Shown here piece after piece: positions 5,547 through 5,619 of a stretch of 5,619 nt of DNA (position 1 is the first letter of the stretch; the number at the start of each line of letters is the position of its first letter). A program made the translations under genes and the position numbers. Under the pieces are notes generated by a model, which made no database searches, was not told the origin of the DNA, and saw nothing but the letters and a program-made list of their open reading frames with translations. Source of the DNA: Actinomycetes bacterium (GTDB lineage Bacteria > Actinomycetota > Acidimicrobiia > Acidimicrobiales > Palsa-688); NCBI GenBank assembly GCA_021815935.1, contig JAKAZH010000127.1:1-5619 (forward strand). Reading direction: 5' to 3'.

Positions 5547-5590
5547 CAAGTACTAGACCCGGTTGACCCAACGGAGGGATCAAGACACCG

Positions 5591-5619
5591 ATGCCCAAGC
5601 TTATTGCTTTTGACGAGAC
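5591..5619 (+). CDS. groEL: 60-kDa chaperonin GroEL, first nine codons
   Basis: Only MPKLIAFDE is present before the window ends, but this matches the actinobacterial GroEL N-terminus (MAK/MPK-IIAFDE). The GGAGGGA ribosome site at 5573-5579 lies 11 nt before ATG 5591, and a perfect CIRCE operator is upstream. GroEL forms the ATP-driven folding chamber. No groES precedes it here, so this is a stand-alone groEL copy, as actinobacteria often have in addition to a groESL pair. Confidence 0.88.

Overview
The window is GC-rich with codon use to match and looks like a chromosomal segment of an actinomycete (Actinomycetota). Three things point that way: a GpgS-type glucosyl-3-phosphoglycerate synthase, a small sulfur carrier very like mycobacterial CysO, and a CIRCE-controlled groEL with no groES in front of it. 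An Acidimicrobiia-like lineage is my guess from general style; the sequence does not prove it.

Left half (1-3756), all on the minus strand and tightly packed. Reading in the direction of transcription: gpgS (3756-2848); a GT4 glycosyltransferase (2826-1693); a second GT4 glycosyltransferase (about 1709-564) that overlaps the first and has no ATG, GTG or TTG at its natural N-terminus; and the first 175 codons of a molybdenum hydroxylase large subunit of the CO dehydrogenase/xanthine dehydrogenase type (525 to the window edge). The gaps are 21 nt, an overlap, and 38 nt, so one transcript is plausible. The three sugar genes suggest synthesis of a glucosylglycerate-derived or other cell-envelope glycan. 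The molybdoenzyme may simply be downstream.

Centre (3757-3927): a 171-nt divergent intergenic region. It holds a plus-strand promoter with a good -10 box and, at the very 5' end of the transcript, a SAM-I class riboswitch aptamer (3818-3906) with an unusually short P4 arm. A strong ribosome binding site follows ten nucleotides later.

Right half (3928-5619), plus strand: a threonine synthase-family PLP enzyme (3928-5169), then, two nucleotides on, a 91-residue MoaD/ThiS/CysO-like sulfur carrier ending in Gly-Gly (5172-5447). After a 143-nt gap containing a hairpin, a likely promoter and a perfect CIRCE operator, groEL begins (5591) and runs off the edge.

The most interesting unit is SAM riboswitch + threonine synthase-like enzyme + CysO-like carrier. 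Control by SAM, coupling to a sulfur carrier, and a PLP enzyme whose family uses O-phosphohomoserine together raise the possibility of a protein-thiocarboxylate route to homocysteine (or cysteine), rather than, or besides, threonine synthesis. That is inference: the enzyme itself looks like an ordinary ThrC. The second item of note is the missing start codon and possible frameshift fusion at the junction of the two GT4 genes.
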